Assembly: GCF_900114785.1 (NCBI RefSeq)
Contig: NZ_FOUG01000005.1
Span: forward strand, 1-64,000
Length of the DNA: 64,000 nt
Reading direction: 5' to 3'
Source: Variovorax sp. OV329
Lineage (GTDB): Bacteria > Pseudomonadota > Gammaproteobacteria > Burkholderiales > Burkholderiaceae_C
Shown: in pieces, positions 27,940 to 40,208 of the stretch
Layout of the letters: every line of letters begins with the position of its first letter
How positions within the stretch are numbered: the first letter of the stretch is position 1
Made by a program: the position numbers and the translations under genes
Notes under the pieces: generated by a model
What the model was told of the DNA's origin: nothing
Database searches by the model: none
Seen by the model: only the letters and a program-made list of their open reading frames with translations

Positions 27940-29283
27940 CTAGTCGTCCTTGCCTGCGAAGGGATTCTGGGAGGTCTTGAACTCGATGCGCAAGGGCGTG
28001 CCGACCAGGTCGAATTCCTTGCGGAAGCGCCCTTCCAGGAACCGCTTGTAAGCATCGGTGACGTGCTCGAGCGAATTGCCATGGATCACGATCACCGGGG
28101 GGTTCATGCCCCCCTGGTGCGCGTAGCGCATCTTGGGGCGGTACATGCCGCTCTTCTTGGGCGCCTGGAACTGGATCGCCTCGAGCAGCAGCCGGGTGAG
28201 CACCGGAGTGGACATCTTGCGCGTGGCCGACTTGTGCGCCTGCGCGATGGCCTGCCACAGCGGGCCCAGGCCCTGGCGCTTCTTGGCCGAGATGAAGTGC
28301 AGCGAGGCGTACTTCAGGAAGGCCAGGCGGGTCTCGATCTGCCGGTGCAGCTGCTCGCGCTGGTAGCTGTCCACCGCGTCCCACTTGTTGATCGCGATCA
28401 CGACGGCGCGGCCGCTTTCAAGGATGTAGCCGGCGATGTGCGCGTCCTGATCGGTCACGCCCTGGGTGGCGTCGAGCAGCAGCAGCACCACGTTGGCCGA
28501 CTCGATAGCCTGCAGCGTCTTGACCACCGAGAACTTCTCGATCGCCTCGAACACCTTGCCCTTGCGGCGCAGGCCGGCGGTGTCAATCAGCTCGAAGCGC
28601 TGGCCGTTGCGCTCGAAGGGCACCGAGATCGCGTCGCGCGTGGTGCCCGGCATGTCGAAGGCCACCAGGCGTTCTTCACCCAGCCAGGTGTTGATGAGGG
28701 TGGACTTGCCCACGTTCGGCCGGCCCGCCACGGTCAGGCGGATGGGCTTGGTGGCGGCGTCTTCCTCGTCCTCTTCCTCGGGCTCGGACAGGTTCAGCGG
28801 TTCCAGCGCCAGGTCGACCAGGTCGCGGATGCCCTGGCCGTGCGCGGCGGAAATGGCATGCACCTCGCCGAAGCCCAACTCGTAGAAGTCGACCAGCTTT
28901 GCGCCGCTCTTCATGCCCTCGGCCTTGTTGGCCGCCAGCAGGCAGGGCTTGCCCAGGCGGCGCAACTCGGTGGCGATGTCGTGGTCCTGCGCCGAGAGGC
29001 CGTCGCGCGCATCCACCACGAAGATCACCACGTCCGCCTCGGCCACGGCCTGGCGGGTCTGCTTGGCCATCTCGCTGAAGATGCCGCTGCCGGCGTCAGG
29101 CTCGAAGCCACCGGTATCGATCACGATGTACTCGTGCTTGCCGGCGCGGCCGTTGCCGTAATGGCGGTCGCGGGTGAGGCCGGCGAAGTCGGCCACGATG
29201 GCGTCACGCGTCTGCGTGAGGCGGTTGAAGAGCGTCGATTTGCCCACGTTGGGGCGCCCGACCAGGGCGATCACCGGTTTCAT
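27940..29283 (-). CDS. der: GTPase Der (EngA)
   Basis: A 447-aa double GTPase for 50S ribosomal subunit assembly. The first G domain begins with [10 protein letters not shown] (8-17); the second has the same motif near 185. They are joined by an acidic linker ([10 protein letters not shown]). DTGGF and DTAGLRRKG mark the two G3 sites, and the C-terminal KH-like domain ends in [15 protein letters not shown]. The ATG at 29283 is chosen over a longer frame because MKPVIALVG is the family start. Downstream of bamB as in most betaproteobacteria. Confidence 0.96.
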   Translation of the reverse strand: MKPVIALVGRPNVGKSTLFNRLTQTRDAIVADFAGLTRDRHYGNGRAGKHEYIVIDTGGFEPDAGSGIFSEMAKQTRQAVAEADVVIFVVDARDGLSAQDHDIATELRRLGKPCLLAANKAEGMKSGAKLVDFYELGFGEVHAISAAHGQGIRDLVDLALEPLNLSEPEEEDEEDAATKPIRLTVAGRPNVGKSTLINTWLGEERLVAFDMPGTTRDAISVPFERNGQRFELIDTAGLRRKGKVFEAIEKFSVVKTLQAIESANVVLLLLDATQGVTDQDAHIAGYILESGRAVVIAINKWDAVDSYQREQLHRQIETRLAFLKYASLHFISAKKRQGLGPLWQAIAQAHKSATRKMSTPVLTRLLLEAIQFQAPKKSGMYRPKMRYAHQGGMNPPVIVIHGNSLEHVTDAYKRFLEGRFRKEFDLVGTPLRIEFKTSQNPFAGKDD

Positions 29284-29318
29284 GTTGTTCTTCTTGTCCT
29301 CAGGTCGGGGCAACCGCC

Positions 29319-30470
29319 TTACTCAGGCCGGTAGCCGAAAACGCCACCCTTGCGGGTGACCACCACCACCGTGTTGGCGGCCATCACCGGATCGGCCGCG
29401 ATGGCCGAGGCGTCAGGCGACACGCGGTTGAGCGCAGTGCCATCTTCGCGGTTCAGGAACAGCAGTTGGCCCGTGCCCTCCCCCACGATGACCGTGCGGC
29501 CCACGGCCAGCGGTGCGGTCAGGGTGCGGAACTTGTAGGCGTCAACGCTCCAGACGCGCTCGCCGTCGCTGCGGCGCCAGGCGTTGATCACGCCGTTGGA
29601 TTCGGTGCCGTACACGGCACGGTCGTCGCCGCTCAGGCCGTCCGAGCCCTGGGCAGGCTTGGTCCAGGTCAGCACGCCGCGGCTGGTGTCCACGCAGCCG
29701 ATGCTGGCGTAATAGGCGCGGGCGCACAGGATGTTGTCCACGCGGCTCACGGTGCCGGTCAGGTCCACCAGGCGCTCGACGTCGTTGGTGCCGCGCGGCG
29801 AGGCGATGGGCGCCTCCCAGCGCGAGGAACCGTTGGCGGGGTTGATGCCCACCAGGCGGCCGCTCACGCCGGCGACCAGGGTGTCGCCCAGGCCCAGCAG
29901 CACGCCCGGCCGTTTGAGCACCAGGTTGTCGCCGGTGTTGCGAGTCTGCGTCCACAGGCGGCGGCCGCTCTGGCCGTCGAAGGCGATGGTGGAGCGGTCG
30001 GCGGTCTGCACGAACACGCGGCGGCCCGACACCAGCGGCGGCGTGAAGGTCTCGGCGCTCAGACGCTGCGTCCACAGCACCTTGCCGCCTTGAAGGGCCA
30101 CCAGGTTGTTTTCCTCCGTGACGACGGCGGCAATCGTGCCGTCGCTGCCGACACCGGCCGTCAGCGGCGCGCCGGCCTTGCCACGCCACATCTCGGTCCC
30201 GTTGCGGGCATCGATGGCCACCACCGTGCCGTCGGACCCGGCCACCGTGACCACGTCGTTCGCGACGTTGGCCACCAGGGGGAAGTTGACCTGCGGGATC
30301 TGGATGTTCCAGGCCTTGCGCACGCCCAGGACCTCGACCTTGGCCGGCATCTCTGCCGGCTTGGGCTTGGCCGTGCCTGAGCACGCAGCCAGAACGACGA
30401 TCGATGCCGCCACGGCCGCGCCGCGAAGCAGGCGCGTGCCACCGGACGGCACGAAACGCTTGAATTTCAT
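29319..30470 (-). CDS. bamB: Outer membrane assembly lipoprotein BamB
   Basis: A 383-aa lipoprotein of the BAM complex that supports beta-barrel insertion in the outer membrane. The lipobox is LAAC with Cys30 ([11 protein letters not shown]). The rest is an eight-bladed beta-propeller with PQQ-like repeats ([43 protein letters not shown]). The ATG at 30470 has AAGG about 10 nt upstream; the longer GTG start would break the signal peptide. Next to yfgM, its usual neighbour. Confidence 0.94.
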   Translation of the reverse strand: MKFKRFVPSGGTRLLRGAAVAASIVVLAACSGTAKPKPAEMPAKVEVLGVRKAWNIQIPQVNFPLVANVANDVVTVAGSDGTVVAIDARNGTEMWRGKAGAPLTAGVGSDGTIAAVVTEENNLVALQGGKVLWTQRLSAETFTPPLVSGRRVFVQTADRSTIAFDGQSGRRLWTQTRNTGDNLVLKRPGVLLGLGDTLVAGVSGRLVGINPANGSSRWEAPIASPRGTNDVERLVDLTGTVSRVDNILCARAYYASIGCVDTSRGVLTWTKPAQGSDGLSGDDRAVYGTESNGVINAWRRSDGERVWSVDAYKFRTLTAPLAVGRTVIVGEGTGQLLFLNREDGTALNRVSPDASAIAADPVMAANTVVVVTRKGGVFGYRPE

Positions 30471-30496
30471 GTTGCGAGACCTTGGATTTCTTGTGC

Positions 30497-31174
30497 TCAC
30501 TTGGCCGACGCGACCGCGGCCTTGCCCAGCGTCTGCGGGTCCACGCCCACCGCGTTGAGCTTGATCTCCACCAGGCGGCGGTAGTCCGAGCCGGCTTCGA
30601 AGCCGCTCCAGGCCTGCTGGTAGGCGGCCTTGGCCTCGTCGCGCTTGCCCTGCGCCAGGTAGATGTCGCCCTTGCGATCGGCCACCAGGGCTTCGAATTC
30701 CTTGGGCACGGCCACGGCCAGTTGCTTGAGGGCCTCGTCGTAGGACTTGCTGTCCATCAGTTCACCCGCGAGGCGCAGGCGCGCGATCGCTTGGTAGCCA
30801 GGGTCGGAAGCCTTCTCGGCCACCCACGTGAGCGCCGCACGCGACGCATCGACACTGCCCTTGTCGTGCAGCGCCTTGGCGGCCAGCAGGCCGGCCTGCT
30901 GCGCATAGGCGGTGCCGCCGAACTTGTCCTTCATGTCGGCCAGCGCGCGCTCGACGCGTGCGGTGTCGCCGGCTTCAGCGCCACGCTGCAGCTCGTCGTA
31001 GAGCGCCGCAGCACCCGCCGCCTTGCTGCGCTGCCAGTACTGCCAGCCGTTCCAGCTGGCGAAGGCCAGGGCCAGCACGACGATCACGGTGGTGATCAGC
31101 GTGCCGTAGGTGTTCCAGAAATGCTTCAGCTGGTCGAGCTGTTCCTGTTCTTCGAGATCGAGATGGGTTGCCAT
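30497..31174 (-). CDS. yfgM: YfgM-type membrane tetratricopeptide protein
   Basis: A 225-aa protein with a cytosolic N-terminus (EEQEQLDQLKHFWNTYG), one membrane span (LITTVIVVLALAFASW, about 26-41) and a periplasmic TPR-like domain. It belongs to the YfgM/ancillary SecYEG translocon subunit family, which works with the chaperone PpiD in envelope protein folding. It sits between hisS (6 bases) and bamB, as in E. coli, so expression is probably coupled to outer-membrane assembly. Confidence 0.9.
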   Translation of the reverse strand: MATHLDLEEQEQLDQLKHFWNTYGTLITTVIVVLALAFASWNGWQYWQRSKAAGAAALYDELQRGAEAGDTARVERALADMKDKFGGTAYAQQAGLLAAKALHDKGSVDASRAALTWVAEKASDPGYQAIARLRLAGELMDSKSYDEALKQLAVAVPKEFEALVADRKGDIYLAQGKRDEAKAAYQQAWSGFEAGSDYRRLVEIKLNAVGVDPQTLGKAAVASAK

Positions 31175-31180
31175 GCGCAG

Positions 31181-32551
31181 TCAGTCCTTGGGAGCCGAAG
31201 ATTGTAGGTGGGCCGCGAGAGCCGCAAGTTCCGCCAACGGGTGCGCGCTCTGCTCGCCCTGGCCGTCGCGCAGCGACTTCAGCGCGACTTCGCCGCGCGC
31301 CAGTTCGTCGGCACCGAAGACGAGGGCGAAGGCTGCGCCGCTGGCGTCGGCCTTCTTGAACTGCGACTTGAAGCTGCCCAGGCCGTCGGCGCTGCTGGCA
31401 TGCATCTGCACCCGCACGCCCTGCTCGCGCAGTTGCTGCAGCGTGCGCAGCACCACCGGCATGGCGGCCGCGTCGGGCACTACGGCATAGGCGTGAAGCA
31501 CCGGCACCGGAACCTGGCCCCCCTGCTCCTTCAGCAACTCGAGGACGCGCTCCACGCCCAGGGCCCAGCCGACGGCCGGGGTGGGCTTGCCGCCGATCTG
31601 CACGAACAGGTCGTCGTAGCGGCCGCCGCCGCACACCGTGCCCTGCGAGCCCAGCCGGTCGGTCACGAATTCGAAGGCCGTGAGGTTGTAGTAGTCCAGC
31701 CCGCGCACCAGGCGCGGGTTGATGGTGTAGGCCACGCTGTTCGCATCCAGGATGGCCTTGAGGCCGTCGAAGTGCGCCAGGGATTCGGCGCCCAGGAAGT
31801 CCAGCAGGCGCGGGGCCGACTCGACCACGTCGCGCATCGCGGGGTTCTTGGTGTCCAGGATGCGCAGCGGGTTCGTGTGCAGGCGCCGGCGGGCTTCCTC
31901 GTCGAGCTTGTCGGCGTGCTTCTCGAAGTGCGCGATCAGTCGTGCACGGTGCTTCGCGCGTTCGTCCGGCTGGCCCAGGGTGTTGAGTTCGAGACGCACG
32001 TCCGTCAGGCCGATGGCCTTCCACAGCGCAGCGGCCAGCAGGATCACCTCGGCATCCGCCTCGGGCCCGGCGAAACCCAGGCACTCGACGCCGACCTGGT
32101 GGAACTGGCGGTAGCGGCCACGCTGCGGCTTCTCGCGGCGGAACATGGGGCCCATGTAGAACAGGCGCTTGCCGCCGTCGTACAGCAGGTTGTTCTCGAT
32201 GACCGCACGCGCGACGGCGGCCGTGCCCTCGGGGCGCATCGTCAGGTGCTCGGCCTGGCCGTGCTTGTCGGAGCGGTCCTCGAAGGAGTACATCTCCTTC
32301 TCGACGATGTCGGTCACCTCGCCGATGCCGCGCACGAAGAGCGCGGTGTGCTCCAGGATGGGCGTGCGGATGTCGCGGAAGGCAAAGCGCGCCATCTGCT
32401 CGCGCACCGTGGCCTCCAGCCATTCCCAGCGCGCCGACTCCGGCGGCAGCAGGTCGTTCATGCCCTTCACGGCCGAGAGCTTCGGCGCCTTGGCGGGCTG
32501 TTTCGATGGAAAAACGGGCGCCTGCGCGCCCGGAGCTTGCTCTTGGGACAT
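31181..32551 (-). CDS. hisS: Histidine--tRNA ligase
   Basis: A 456-aa class II aminoacyl-tRNA synthetase. It has motif 1 near 55 ([27 protein letters not shown]), motif 2 ([22 protein letters not shown]), the two histidine-specific motifs ([27 protein letters not shown]), motif 3 ([11 protein letters not shown]), and a C-terminal anticodon-binding domain. The N-terminus has an Ala/Pro-rich extension of about 25 aa before [13 protein letters not shown]. It lies 10 bases after ispG in the minus-strand operon. Confidence 0.96.
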   Translation of the reverse strand: MSQEQAPGAQAPVFPSKQPAKAPKLSAVKGMNDLLPPESARWEWLEATVREQMARFAFRDIRTPILEHTALFVRGIGEVTDIVEKEMYSFEDRSDKHGQAEHLTMRPEGTAAVARAVIENNLLYDGGKRLFYMGPMFRREKPQRGRYRQFHQVGVECLGFAGPEADAEVILLAAALWKAIGLTDVRLELNTLGQPDERAKHRARLIAHFEKHADKLDEEARRRLHTNPLRILDTKNPAMRDVVESAPRLLDFLGAESLAHFDGLKAILDANSVAYTINPRLVRGLDYYNLTAFEFVTDRLGSQGTVCGGGRYDDLFVQIGGKPTPAVGWALGVERVLELLKEQGGQVPVPVLHAYAVVPDAAAMPVVLRTLQQLREQGVRVQMHASSADGLGSFKSQFKKADASGAAFALVFGADELARGEVALKSLRDGQGEQSAHPLAELAALAAHLQSSAPKD

Positions 32552-32561
32552 GGTTCCTGGC

Positions 32562-33874
<1,313 letters not shown>

Positions 33875-33878
<4 letters not shown>

Positions 33879-34819
33879 GGCTTGATCTCGAAGCGTGCCA
33901 CGGTGCCGCCGCGGGTGAGCGGAGCCAGGTCGAAGGCCTTGCCGCGCACCTGCACATCCACGCCTGCGGCGCGACCCACCACCACCTGCAGCGGCGGCGT
34001 GCCGCTGAGGGCCACGGTCTCGCCGGCCGGCACGACACGATGCACCAGTTGCTTGCCACCGGCCTCGGTCACGGAGATCCAGGATTCGGTGCGCACGTTG
34101 AAAACCACCAGCTGGCCGCTTTCGGCGGCAGCGGGCGTGGAGGGTGCAGCTGCCGGCGCCGCAGCAGACGCAGCAGACGCGGCAGGCGCAATGGCCGCCA
34201 GTTGCGGGGTGGCGGGCTGTACGCCGGCGGCGGTCGCGGCAGTGGGGGCGGGCTCGGCCACGGCGGCGGGCGCTGTGCCAACCACGGCAGGCGCCTCGGC
34301 CTGCGGTTTCGATTCGGCGCCGGACTCGCGCGACATGATGCGGTCGACCGAGGCCGACAGTTGGTCCAGCATGGATTGCGGAAGCCAGAACAGCACCGCG
34401 GCGCCCACCACCAGCAAGCCCACCACGGTGAGCAGCGTGCGGGAACCCGCACCGCCATTGCCGGAGCGCGGCACGTCCGTATGAAAGCCCTGGCTCATGG
34501 CCGGCCGCGTGTGCAGGCCGGGATTGCGCGCGTCAGGAAGCTTGGCCAGCACCGGCTTGGGATCGATGCGCAGCGCACGGCACATGCTGGCGGCCAGGGC
34601 GCGGGCGAAGACCGGGTCGGGCAAGGCATCGATGTCGTCGTCTTCGAGGGCTTCGATCTTCTGCGGCGGCACCTTCAGCGCGGCGGCCACCACGGCCACG
34701 TCCAGGCCATGGGCCTCGCGCGCCGCGCGCAGCATGTCGCCTGCGCTCTGGAGACTCGAGTCACCGCTGATCAGCGGCGCAGCCGCCGATGCGCCGAATT
34801 CGCTCGCCCGTTCAATCAT
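33875..34819 (-). CDS. rodZ: RodZ-like helix-turn-helix membrane protein (DUF4115)
   Basis: A 314-aa single-pass protein. Residues 25-95 are a Cro-type helix-turn-helix ([33 protein letters not shown]). A membrane span follows near 130-150 ([19 protein letters not shown]), then a long Ala/Pro-rich periplasmic linker, and a C-terminal DUF4115 domain ([22 protein letters not shown]). RodZ ties MreB to the elongation machinery for rod shape. The start overlaps pilW by 8 bases and the stop overlaps ispG. It is recognised from domain order; sequence conservation of RodZ is low. Confidence 0.87.
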
Positions 34820-35645
34820 TGAAGTTTCCGCGCTCGTAGGCCTGGGCTTCCTTCGACTGGGGGAAGCGCCGCTGCAACTGGCCGCCCAGGCTGGCGACCG
34901 AATCGCGGTTGTTCAGCTGGCGTTCGATCTTCACGCCCAGCCAGAGCGACTCCGCATTGGCCGCTTGCGAGTTGTTCACGCGCCGGATGTAGAACTGCGC
35001 TCGCGTCCACTCCTGGCGCTGCGACAGCAGGAGCGCCAGGTTGTAGCCGATGACCGGGTTGCCCGCGTCCAGCTCGTAGGCCTGCGTGAGGCTCTTCTCG
35101 GCCTCGGCCTTCTGGCCGGCCTGCATCTGGCACACGCCCTGCGTCATCAGGGTCTTGGTGCGGTCCGTGTAGCCGGGGGTATCAAGCGCGCGCGTGAATT
35201 GCTGGCTGGCGTCGGCGTAGCGCTTCTGCTGGCACAACAGCCAGCCGTAGTTGTGCATGGCGTTGCCGTCGCGCGGATTGAGGGCGACGGCACGCCGGAA
35301 GCTGTCTTCGGCCAAGGCCGGGTCGTCCAAGCGCATGTAGACCAGGCCCCGCAGGTTGTAGGCGTCCGAGTAGTTCGGGTCGGCCGACAGCGCCTGCTTG
35401 ATCTCGTCGAGCGCGACCGTGTTCTTGTTCTGCTCGAAATAGCCCATGGCCAGCTCGAGCCGGATGCGTGCCCGTTTTCGGCCCGGGCTTTCGTCCGAGT
35501 CCGTGATGATTTCCGGTTCCGCGCGCGCGCCGGGTGTGCTGCCCAGGGGTCCCTTGCCGACGCAGCCCGCCAGCACCAGGAGAGCAGTGGCTGCCATCAG
35601 CAGCCGGGACGCCGCAATGCGGGGAATCGGAAAAGCAAGGCTCAT
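34812..35645 (-). CDS. pilW: Type IV pilus biogenesis/stability lipoprotein PilW (PilF)
   Basis: A 277-aa outer-membrane lipoprotein with a TPR superhelix. The lipobox LAGC gives Cys28. TPR units run from about 65 to 260 (LAMGYFEQNKNTVALDEIKQAL, AYNLRGLVYMRLDDPALAEDS, MHNYGWLLCQQKRYADASQQF). PilF/PilW is the pilotin for PilQ secretin assembly, so a type IV pilus system elsewhere in the genome is implied. The ATG at 35645 gives a proper signal peptide; a longer start at 35705 does not. Confidence 0.9.
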   Translation of the reverse strand: MSLAFPIPRIAASRLLMAATALLVLAGCVGKGPLGSTPGARAEPEIITDSDESPGRKRARIRLELAMGYFEQNKNTVALDEIKQALSADPNYSDAYNLRGLVYMRLDDPALAEDSFRRAVALNPRDGNAMHNYGWLLCQQKRYADASQQFTRALDTPGYTDRTKTLMTQGVCQMQAGQKAEAEKSLTQAYELDAGNPVIGYNLALLLSQRQEWTRAQFYIRRVNNSQAANAESLWLGVKIERQLNNRDSVASLGGQLQRRFPQSKEAQAYERGNFND

Positions 35646-35649
35646 CGGT

Positions 35650-36831
35650 TCAGCGCTCCTGAGGATTGGAATGGGCAGCGGGCTTGCGGGCCGGATGGAT
35701 GACAACGGGACGCAGCGTGCCGTCGGCCGTGGCGCGTCGCTGCGCCATGCGTTCGGCGGCGCGCGTGCGGTCCTTCACGTCGCCGGCCAGCTGGCCGCAG
35801 GCGGCATCGATGTCGTCGCCGCGGGTCTTGCGCACGGTGGTGATCACGCCTGCTTCGCTGAGCAGCTTGGCGAAGGCGGTCACGCGCGGCTGCGGGGAAC
35901 GCAGCAGGCCGGACGCCGGGAAGGGGTTGAAGGGAATCAGGTTGAACTTGCAGGACACGCCCTGCCCCGCATGCTTCTTCACCAGCGCGATCAGCTCGCG
36001 GGCGTGCCCGGGCGTGTCGTTGACGCCGTCGAGCATGCAGTACTCGAAGGTGATGAAGTCGCGCGGCGCGTGCGCCAGGTAGCGATTGCAGGCGTCCAGC
36101 AGTTCGGCAATCGGGTACTTGCGATTGAGCGGCACCAGGTCGTCGCGCAGCGCATCGTTGGGCGCGTGCAGCGACACCGCCAATGCCACCGGGCAGTCGG
36201 TGCCCAGGCGATCGATCATCGGGACCACGCCGGAGGTGGACACGGTGACGCGGCGGCGCGAGAGGCCGTAGGCGTTGTCGTCCAGCATGGTGCGCAGCGC
36301 CGGCACCAGGGCCGCGTAGTTCTGCAGCGGCTCGCCCATGCCCATCATCACCACGTTGGAGATGACGCGCTCGTCGCGATTGAGGTGCTTGCGAAGGAAA
36401 TGCTCGGCATACCAGAGCTGGGCGACGATCTCGCCGGTGCTCAGGTTGCGGCTGAAGCCCTGGTGGCCGGTGGAGCAGAAACGGCAGCCCACCGCACACC
36501 CGGCCTGGGACGACACGCACAGCGTGCCGCGGTCGTCCTCGGGAATGAAGACCGCTTCGACGGCATTGCCGTCGCCCACGTCGAACAGCCACTTGATGGT
36601 GCCGTCGGTGGAATCATTGCGGGTAAGAACCGGAAGGCCCTGGACATGGGCCGTGGTGGCGAGCTTCTCGCGCAGCGACTTCGCCAGGTCGGTCATCCGG
36701 GTGAAGTCGCTCTCGCCGCGCTGGTGGATCCAGCGGAAGAGCTGCGTGGCGCGGAAGCGCTTCTCGCCGAGCCGTTCGCAGAACGCGGCCAACCCCTCCA
36801 GATCGAAGTCGAGCAGGTTGACCGTCGTCAT
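35650..36831 (-). CDS. rlmN: Dual-specificity RNA methyltransferase RlmN
   Basis: A 393-aa radical SAM enzyme that makes m2A2503 in 23S rRNA and m2A37 in some tRNAs. The CxxxCxxC cluster is Cys112, Cys116, Cys119 ([12 protein letters not shown]). The methyl-carrying second cysteine lies in the C-terminal [23 protein letters not shown] and [12 protein letters not shown] are family motifs. An Ala/Arg/His-rich tail of about 30 aa is non-conserved. It lies 22 bases after ndk and 4 bases before pilW. Confidence 0.95.
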   Translation of the reverse strand: MTTVNLLDFDLEGLAAFCERLGEKRFRATQLFRWIHQRGESDFTRMTDLAKSLREKLATTAHVQGLPVLTRNDSTDGTIKWLFDVGDGNAVEAVFIPEDDRGTLCVSSQAGCAVGCRFCSTGHQGFSRNLSTGEIVAQLWYAEHFLRKHLNRDERVISNVVMMGMGEPLQNYAALVPALRTMLDDNAYGLSRRRVTVSTSGVVPMIDRLGTDCPVALAVSLHAPNDALRDDLVPLNRKYPIAELLDACNRYLAHAPRDFITFEYCMLDGVNDTPGHARELIALVKKHAGQGVSCKFNLIPFNPFPASGLLRSPQPRVTAFAKLLSEAGVITTVRKTRGDDIDAACGQLAGDVKDRTRAAERMAQRRATADGTLRPVVIHPARKPAAHSNPQER

Positions 36832-36853
36832 TGCGTCAGGCAGGGCTCGCCTT

Positions 36854-37279
36854 TCAGCGAGCGTAGACGTTGTGGCCGGGGAAGAAGAAGCCGATCTCTA
36901 CGGCGGCGGTTTCAGCCGCGTCCGAGCCGTGCACGGCGTTGGCGTCGATGCTGTCGGCGAAGTCGGCGCGAATGGTGCCGGCGGCGGCCTTCTTCGGGTC
37001 GGTGGCGCCCATCAGGTCGCGGTTCTTGGCGATGGCGTTGTCGCCTTGCAGCACTTGCACGAACACGGGGCCCGAGATCATGAAGTCGACCAGGTCCTTG
37101 AAGAAGGGACGCTCCTTGTGCACGGCGTAGAACTGCTCTGCTTCGGCGCGCGACAGGTGGATCAGCTTGGCGGCGACGATCTTCAGGCCGGCGGCTTCGA
37201 AACGGGAGACGATCTTGCCGATGACGTTCTTGGCGACAGCGTCGGGCTTGATGATGGAGAGGGTGCGTTCGATGGCCAT
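36854..37279 (-). CDS. ndk: Nucleoside diphosphate kinase
   Basis: A 141-aa enzyme that balances nucleoside triphosphate pools. The phosphocarrier is His117 (NAVHGSDA), with the start [17 protein letters not shown] and the nucleotide-binding [13 protein letters not shown]. Length and sequence are standard. It opens the long minus-strand block; a TAAAAT box (37369-37364) about 85 bases upstream is a candidate -10 element. Confidence 0.96.
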   Translation of the reverse strand: MAIERTLSIIKPDAVAKNVIGKIVSRFEAAGLKIVAAKLIHLSRAEAEQFYAVHKERPFFKDLVDFMISGPVFVQVLQGDNAIAKNRDLMGATDPKKAAAGTIRADFADSIDANAVHGSDAAETAAVEIGFFFPGHNVYAR

Positions 37280-37363
37280 TTGGAAATGCTTTCCTGAGCG
37301 TTGATTTTGGAGATATTTCGTCACGGGGGTTTCCTGCGGTTGCCCACCTTGACAAAGCTTTTT

Positions 37364-37369
37364 ATTTTA
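37364..37369 (-). promoter_or_regulatory. Candidate -10 box of the ndk-led operon
   Basis: TAAAAT on the minus strand stands in an AT-rich patch in otherwise GC-rich DNA, between the rluB stop and ndk. No convincing -35 was found at 16-18 bases. It would serve the long ndk-to-purA gene block. Confidence 0.35.
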
Positions 37370-37383
37370 ACCGGGCCCGGGCA

Positions 37384-37400
37384 CCCTCGAAGACCGAGGG
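37384..37400 (-). terminator. Possible rluB terminator hairpin
   Basis: CCCTCG (37384-37389) pairs with CGAGGG (37395-37400) over a 5-base loop, about 30 bases past the rluB stop. A second GC-rich palindrome (CCGGGCCCGG, 37371-37380) and an AT-rich stretch follow on the minus strand. Confidence 0.45.
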
Positions 37401-37431
37401 GCGAAGCCGCAGGGATATTGGCCAGTCGGTT

Positions 37432-39237
37432 TCAGCGGCCGCGCCGGCGGCCACCGCCGCCCTGCCCGCCGCCACCGCCGCCGCCGCGACGGGAGTTCCC
37501 GCCACCGCCACCGCCACCGCCGAAGCCGCCGCCACCACCACCGCCGCCACCGCCACCGCGGCCTTCGCGCCGCTGGCGCGAGAAGCTATCGGCGCCGATG
37601 TAGCCCAGCGAGGTCTTCATCGGGTCCGGCTGGGCGCCCTGGGCGCGGTCACCGCGGTTGTCGCCCCGGTTGCCGCCGCCGCCGCCATTGCCGCGACGCT
37701 GGCCGTCACCGAGGCCTTGGCCGCCCCCCGGCCCGCCGCCAGGGCCGCCGCGCTTGCGGTTGTTGCGGTTGCGCTGCCCGTCACCCATGGGATTGGGGAT
37801 CTGCGAGCCGCCCTCGCCACGGGCACCGCTGTTGCCACCGCCCTGACCCTGACCCTGGCCCTGGCCGCGCCGCCGCTGCTTGTTGTTGCGCTTGTTGTTG
37901 CCACGACCGCCCTCCTGGTCGCCGCGATGCTGCGGGCGCTCGGCCAGGCCGCCGGCGGCCTGGGTCAGCGCGCGGATGTCGCGCTCGTCCAGCTCCATCC
38001 AGGCGCCGCGCTTGAGGCCGCGCGGCAGCACCATGGCGCCATAGCGGATGCGGATCAGCCGGCTGACCGCGTGGCCCACCGCCTCGCACATGCGCCGCAC
38101 TTCGCGATTGCGGCCCTCGGAGATGGTGACGCGGTACCAGCAGTTGGATCCTTCGCCGCCGCCGTCCTCGATGCTGCCGAAGCGGGCCATGCCGTCTTCC
38201 AGCCGCACGCCATCGAGCAGTTGCTGCTTCTCTTCCTTGCTGAGGGCGCCCAGCACCCGGACCGCGTACTCGCGCTCGAGGCCGAAACGCGGGTGCATCA
38301 GCTGGTTGGCCAGTTCGCCGGAACTCGTGAAGAGCAGCAGGCCCTCGGTGTTGAGGTCCAGCCGCCCGACGGACTGCCACTTGCCCTGCTGAAGGCGGGG
38401 CAACTTGCGGAACACCGTCGGGCGGTTCTGCGGGTCGTCATGGGTGACGACTTCACCAGCTGGCTTGTGATAGGCAATGATGCGCGCCGGCGGCGGCGCG
38501 ATGCGGAAGCGGATCGGCCTGCCGTTGAACTTGACCTGGTCGCCCCACTGGATGCGCTGGCCGATGTGGGCCGGCTCGTTGTTGACCGAGATGCGGCCCT
38601 GCAGGATGAGCTGCTCCATCTCCAGCCGCGACCCCAGGCCCGCCTGGGCCAGCACCTTGTGCAGCTTGGGCGAATCGGCTTCAGGCAGCAGTACGCGCTT
38701 GAGTGGCGCGACGTCGGGGCTTTCCTCGTCGGCATCGAACTGGCCGGAGACCACGTCGCTGAACTTGATGGGCTCGGGCGCCGGCGCATTGCGGGCCTCG
38801 CGATCGGCAGCGCGACGGGCGCGATCGAGGTCGTCCTCGTCCTCGTCCTCCTCGTCCTCATCCTCATCGTCGAAGGACTCGTCATCCCGGTCATCCTGCT
38901 GCCGGGGCTCGGGGCGCGGCTGCGGCTGCACGGCGGGCGCTGCGGTCTGCGCTTCAGACTCGGGCTCGGGCTTGCGTTCCGGCTTGCGTTCCGGCTTGCG
39001 TTCCGGCTCGGGCTCGGCCTGGGTCGCTTCGGCAACAGGCGCTTCAACCGGCGCTTCTTCTGCCACCGGCTCGCTCACGGCGTCGGCCTTGCGGCGGCGC
39101 GGACGGCGCTTGGGGGGCGTGGCCTCGCCGGCGGCTCCCTCTTCGCTGCCAGCCGTCTGCGCATTCTCCGATGAGGTCTGGGGCGCGGCTTCGTGCTCGG
39201 GCACGGACTCGGGAACGACGGGATCTTCAGGGGTCAT
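37432..39237 (-). CDS. rluB: 23S rRNA pseudouridine synthase RluB with low-complexity ends
   Basis: A 601-aa enzyme, about twice the E. coli length, that forms Psi2605 in 23S rRNA. The core is in the middle: an S4 domain ([20 protein letters not shown], near 190), then the catalytic [13 protein letters not shown] (Asp near 296) and [14 protein letters not shown]. The N-terminal 170 residues are acidic and repetitive, including three ERKP repeats and a [14 protein letters not shown] run. The C-terminal 160 residues are Gly/Arg/Asn/Gln-rich, ending in RGG-like blocks. These tails look disordered and RNA-binding. The start overlaps the scpB stop (39234-39237). Confidence 0.93.
   Translation of the reverse strand: MTPEDPVVPESVPEHEAAPQTSSENAQTAGSEEGAAGEATPPKRRPRRRKADAVSEPVAEEAPVEAPVAEATQAEPEPERKPERKPERKPEPESEAQTAAPAVQPQPRPEPRQQDDRDDESFDDEDEDEEDEDEDDLDRARRAADREARNAPAPEPIKFSDVVSGQFDADEESPDVAPLKRVLLPEADSPKLHKVLAQAGLGSRLEMEQLILQGRISVNNEPAHIGQRIQWGDQVKFNGRPIRFRIAPPPARIIAYHKPAGEVVTHDDPQNRPTVFRKLPRLQQGKWQSVGRLDLNTEGLLLFTSSGELANQLMHPRFGLEREYAVRVLGALSKEEKQQLLDGVRLEDGMARFGSIEDGGGEGSNCWYRVTISEGRNREVRRMCEAVGHAVSRLIRIRYGAMVLPRGLKRGAWMELDERDIRALTQAAGGLAERPQHRGDQEGGRGNNKRNNKQRRRGQGQGQGQGGGNSGARGEGGSQIPNPMGDGQRNRNNRKRGGPGGGPGGGQGLGDGQRRGNGGGGGNRGDNRGDRAQGAQPDPMKTSLGYIGADSFSRQRREGRGGGGGGGGGGGFGGGGGGGGNSRRGGGGGGGQGGGGRRRGR
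38971..39006 (-). repeat. Three 12-bp tandem repeats within rluB
   Basis: The unit CTTGCGTTCCGG (plus-strand reading) occurs three times without change at 38971-38982, 38983-38994 and 38995-39006. It encodes the ERKP repeats of the RluB N-terminal extension. Because the unit is 12 bp, copy-number change would keep the frame. Confidence 0.9.
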
Positions 39238-40187
39238 GATGGAATTCCGGAGGGCGCCTTGCCAGCGGTATCGTCGCCTTCGTCTTCTTCGTCGGGCGAT
39301 TCGGGCAGCGCCGGGTCGTTCGACGCCACGGCGTGGGCAGGCAGGTGGGCGGCAGCGGGTTCTTCTTCGCTGGGGTGTTGTTGTTCGTTCGCGGCCTGGG
39401 GGGCGGCTTCATCCTCGGCGGGCGCTTGCGCTGAAGCCCCCGCTTCGTCGGGCTCGGGCCCGAAAGACGCTTCGACCGAGTCTTCGGGCGCAGCATCCCC
39501 GGCGACGGGCTCGGCGGCCGCCTGCGACACGTCGACCGCCGCACCTTGCTCTGCAGGGACCGGCGCCGCGGGCGAGTCGGGGGCCGCCGCTTCTGCGGCA
39601 GCAGCTTCGTCGATCGGCAGCGCGGCTTGGTCAGGCATCGCCCCTGCAAGCGAACCGGCGTAGGCGCCCTGCTGCGCGGGCGATTCGATCAGGGGCAGTT
39701 GATCCAGCGACTCCAGGCCGAGGTCGTCGAGGAACTGCTTGGTGGTCGCGTACAGGGCGGGCCGGCCCACCGTCTCGCGGTGGCCGATGACCTCGACCCA
39801 GCTGCGATCTTCCAGCTGCTTGAGAATCTGCGAGTTGATGGTGACGCCACGGATGTCCTCCATGTCGCCGCGCGTGACCGGCTGCCGGTACGCGATGATG
39901 GCCAGGGTCTCGAGCGCGGCGCGCGTGTAGCGCGGCGGCTTTTCGGGATGCATGCGGTCCAGGTGGTCGCGCATGTCGGGGCGGCTCTGGAAGCGCCATC
40001 CGCTGGCCACGCTGACCAGTTCCATCCCGCGCTGCGTCCATTCCTCCTGCAGTTCGGCCAGCAAGCTCTTGATCGTGTCGGCGCCGAGTTCGTCGTCGAA
40101 CAGCACGCGCAGCTCGCGCACGGGCAGCGGCTGGGCCGAACAGATCAAGGCGGTTTCGAGAATGCGCTTGGCATCCGCCGTATTCAT
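39234..40187 (-). CDS. scpB: Segregation and condensation protein ScpB
   Basis: A 317-aa subunit of the SMC-ScpAB condensin. The first 190 residues hold the two winged helices ([69 protein letters not shown]). The remaining 125 residues are an Ala/Glu/Pro-rich, probably disordered tail absent from classical ScpB. The stop overlaps the rluB start (ATGA), a conserved scpB-rluB pairing. scpA and smc are not in the window. Confidence 0.92.
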   Translation of the reverse strand: MNTADAKRILETALICSAQPLPVRELRVLFDDELGADTIKSLLAELQEEWTQRGMELVSVASGWRFQSRPDMRDHLDRMHPEKPPRYTRAALETLAIIAYRQPVTRGDMEDIRGVTINSQILKQLEDRSWVEVIGHRETVGRPALYATTKQFLDDLGLESLDQLPLIESPAQQGAYAGSLAGAMPDQAALPIDEAAAAEAAAPDSPAAPVPAEQGAAVDVSQAAAEPVAGDAAPEDSVEASFGPEPDEAGASAQAPAEDEAAPQAANEQQHPSEEEPAAAHLPAHAVASNDPALPESPDEEDEGDDTAGKAPSGIPS

Positions 40188-40208
40188 GTTTCGCGTGGAT
40201 CCCGGTGA

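Noticed and set aside
37349..37354. TTGACA on the plus strand between ndk and rluB
   Set aside because: No -10 at a workable distance and it points antisense into rluB.
37440..37560. CCG/CCA-rich tract as a possible expanded repeat or sequencing artefact
   Set aside because: It encodes the continuous Gly-rich tail of RluB in frame to its stop, so it is coding low-complexity sequence.
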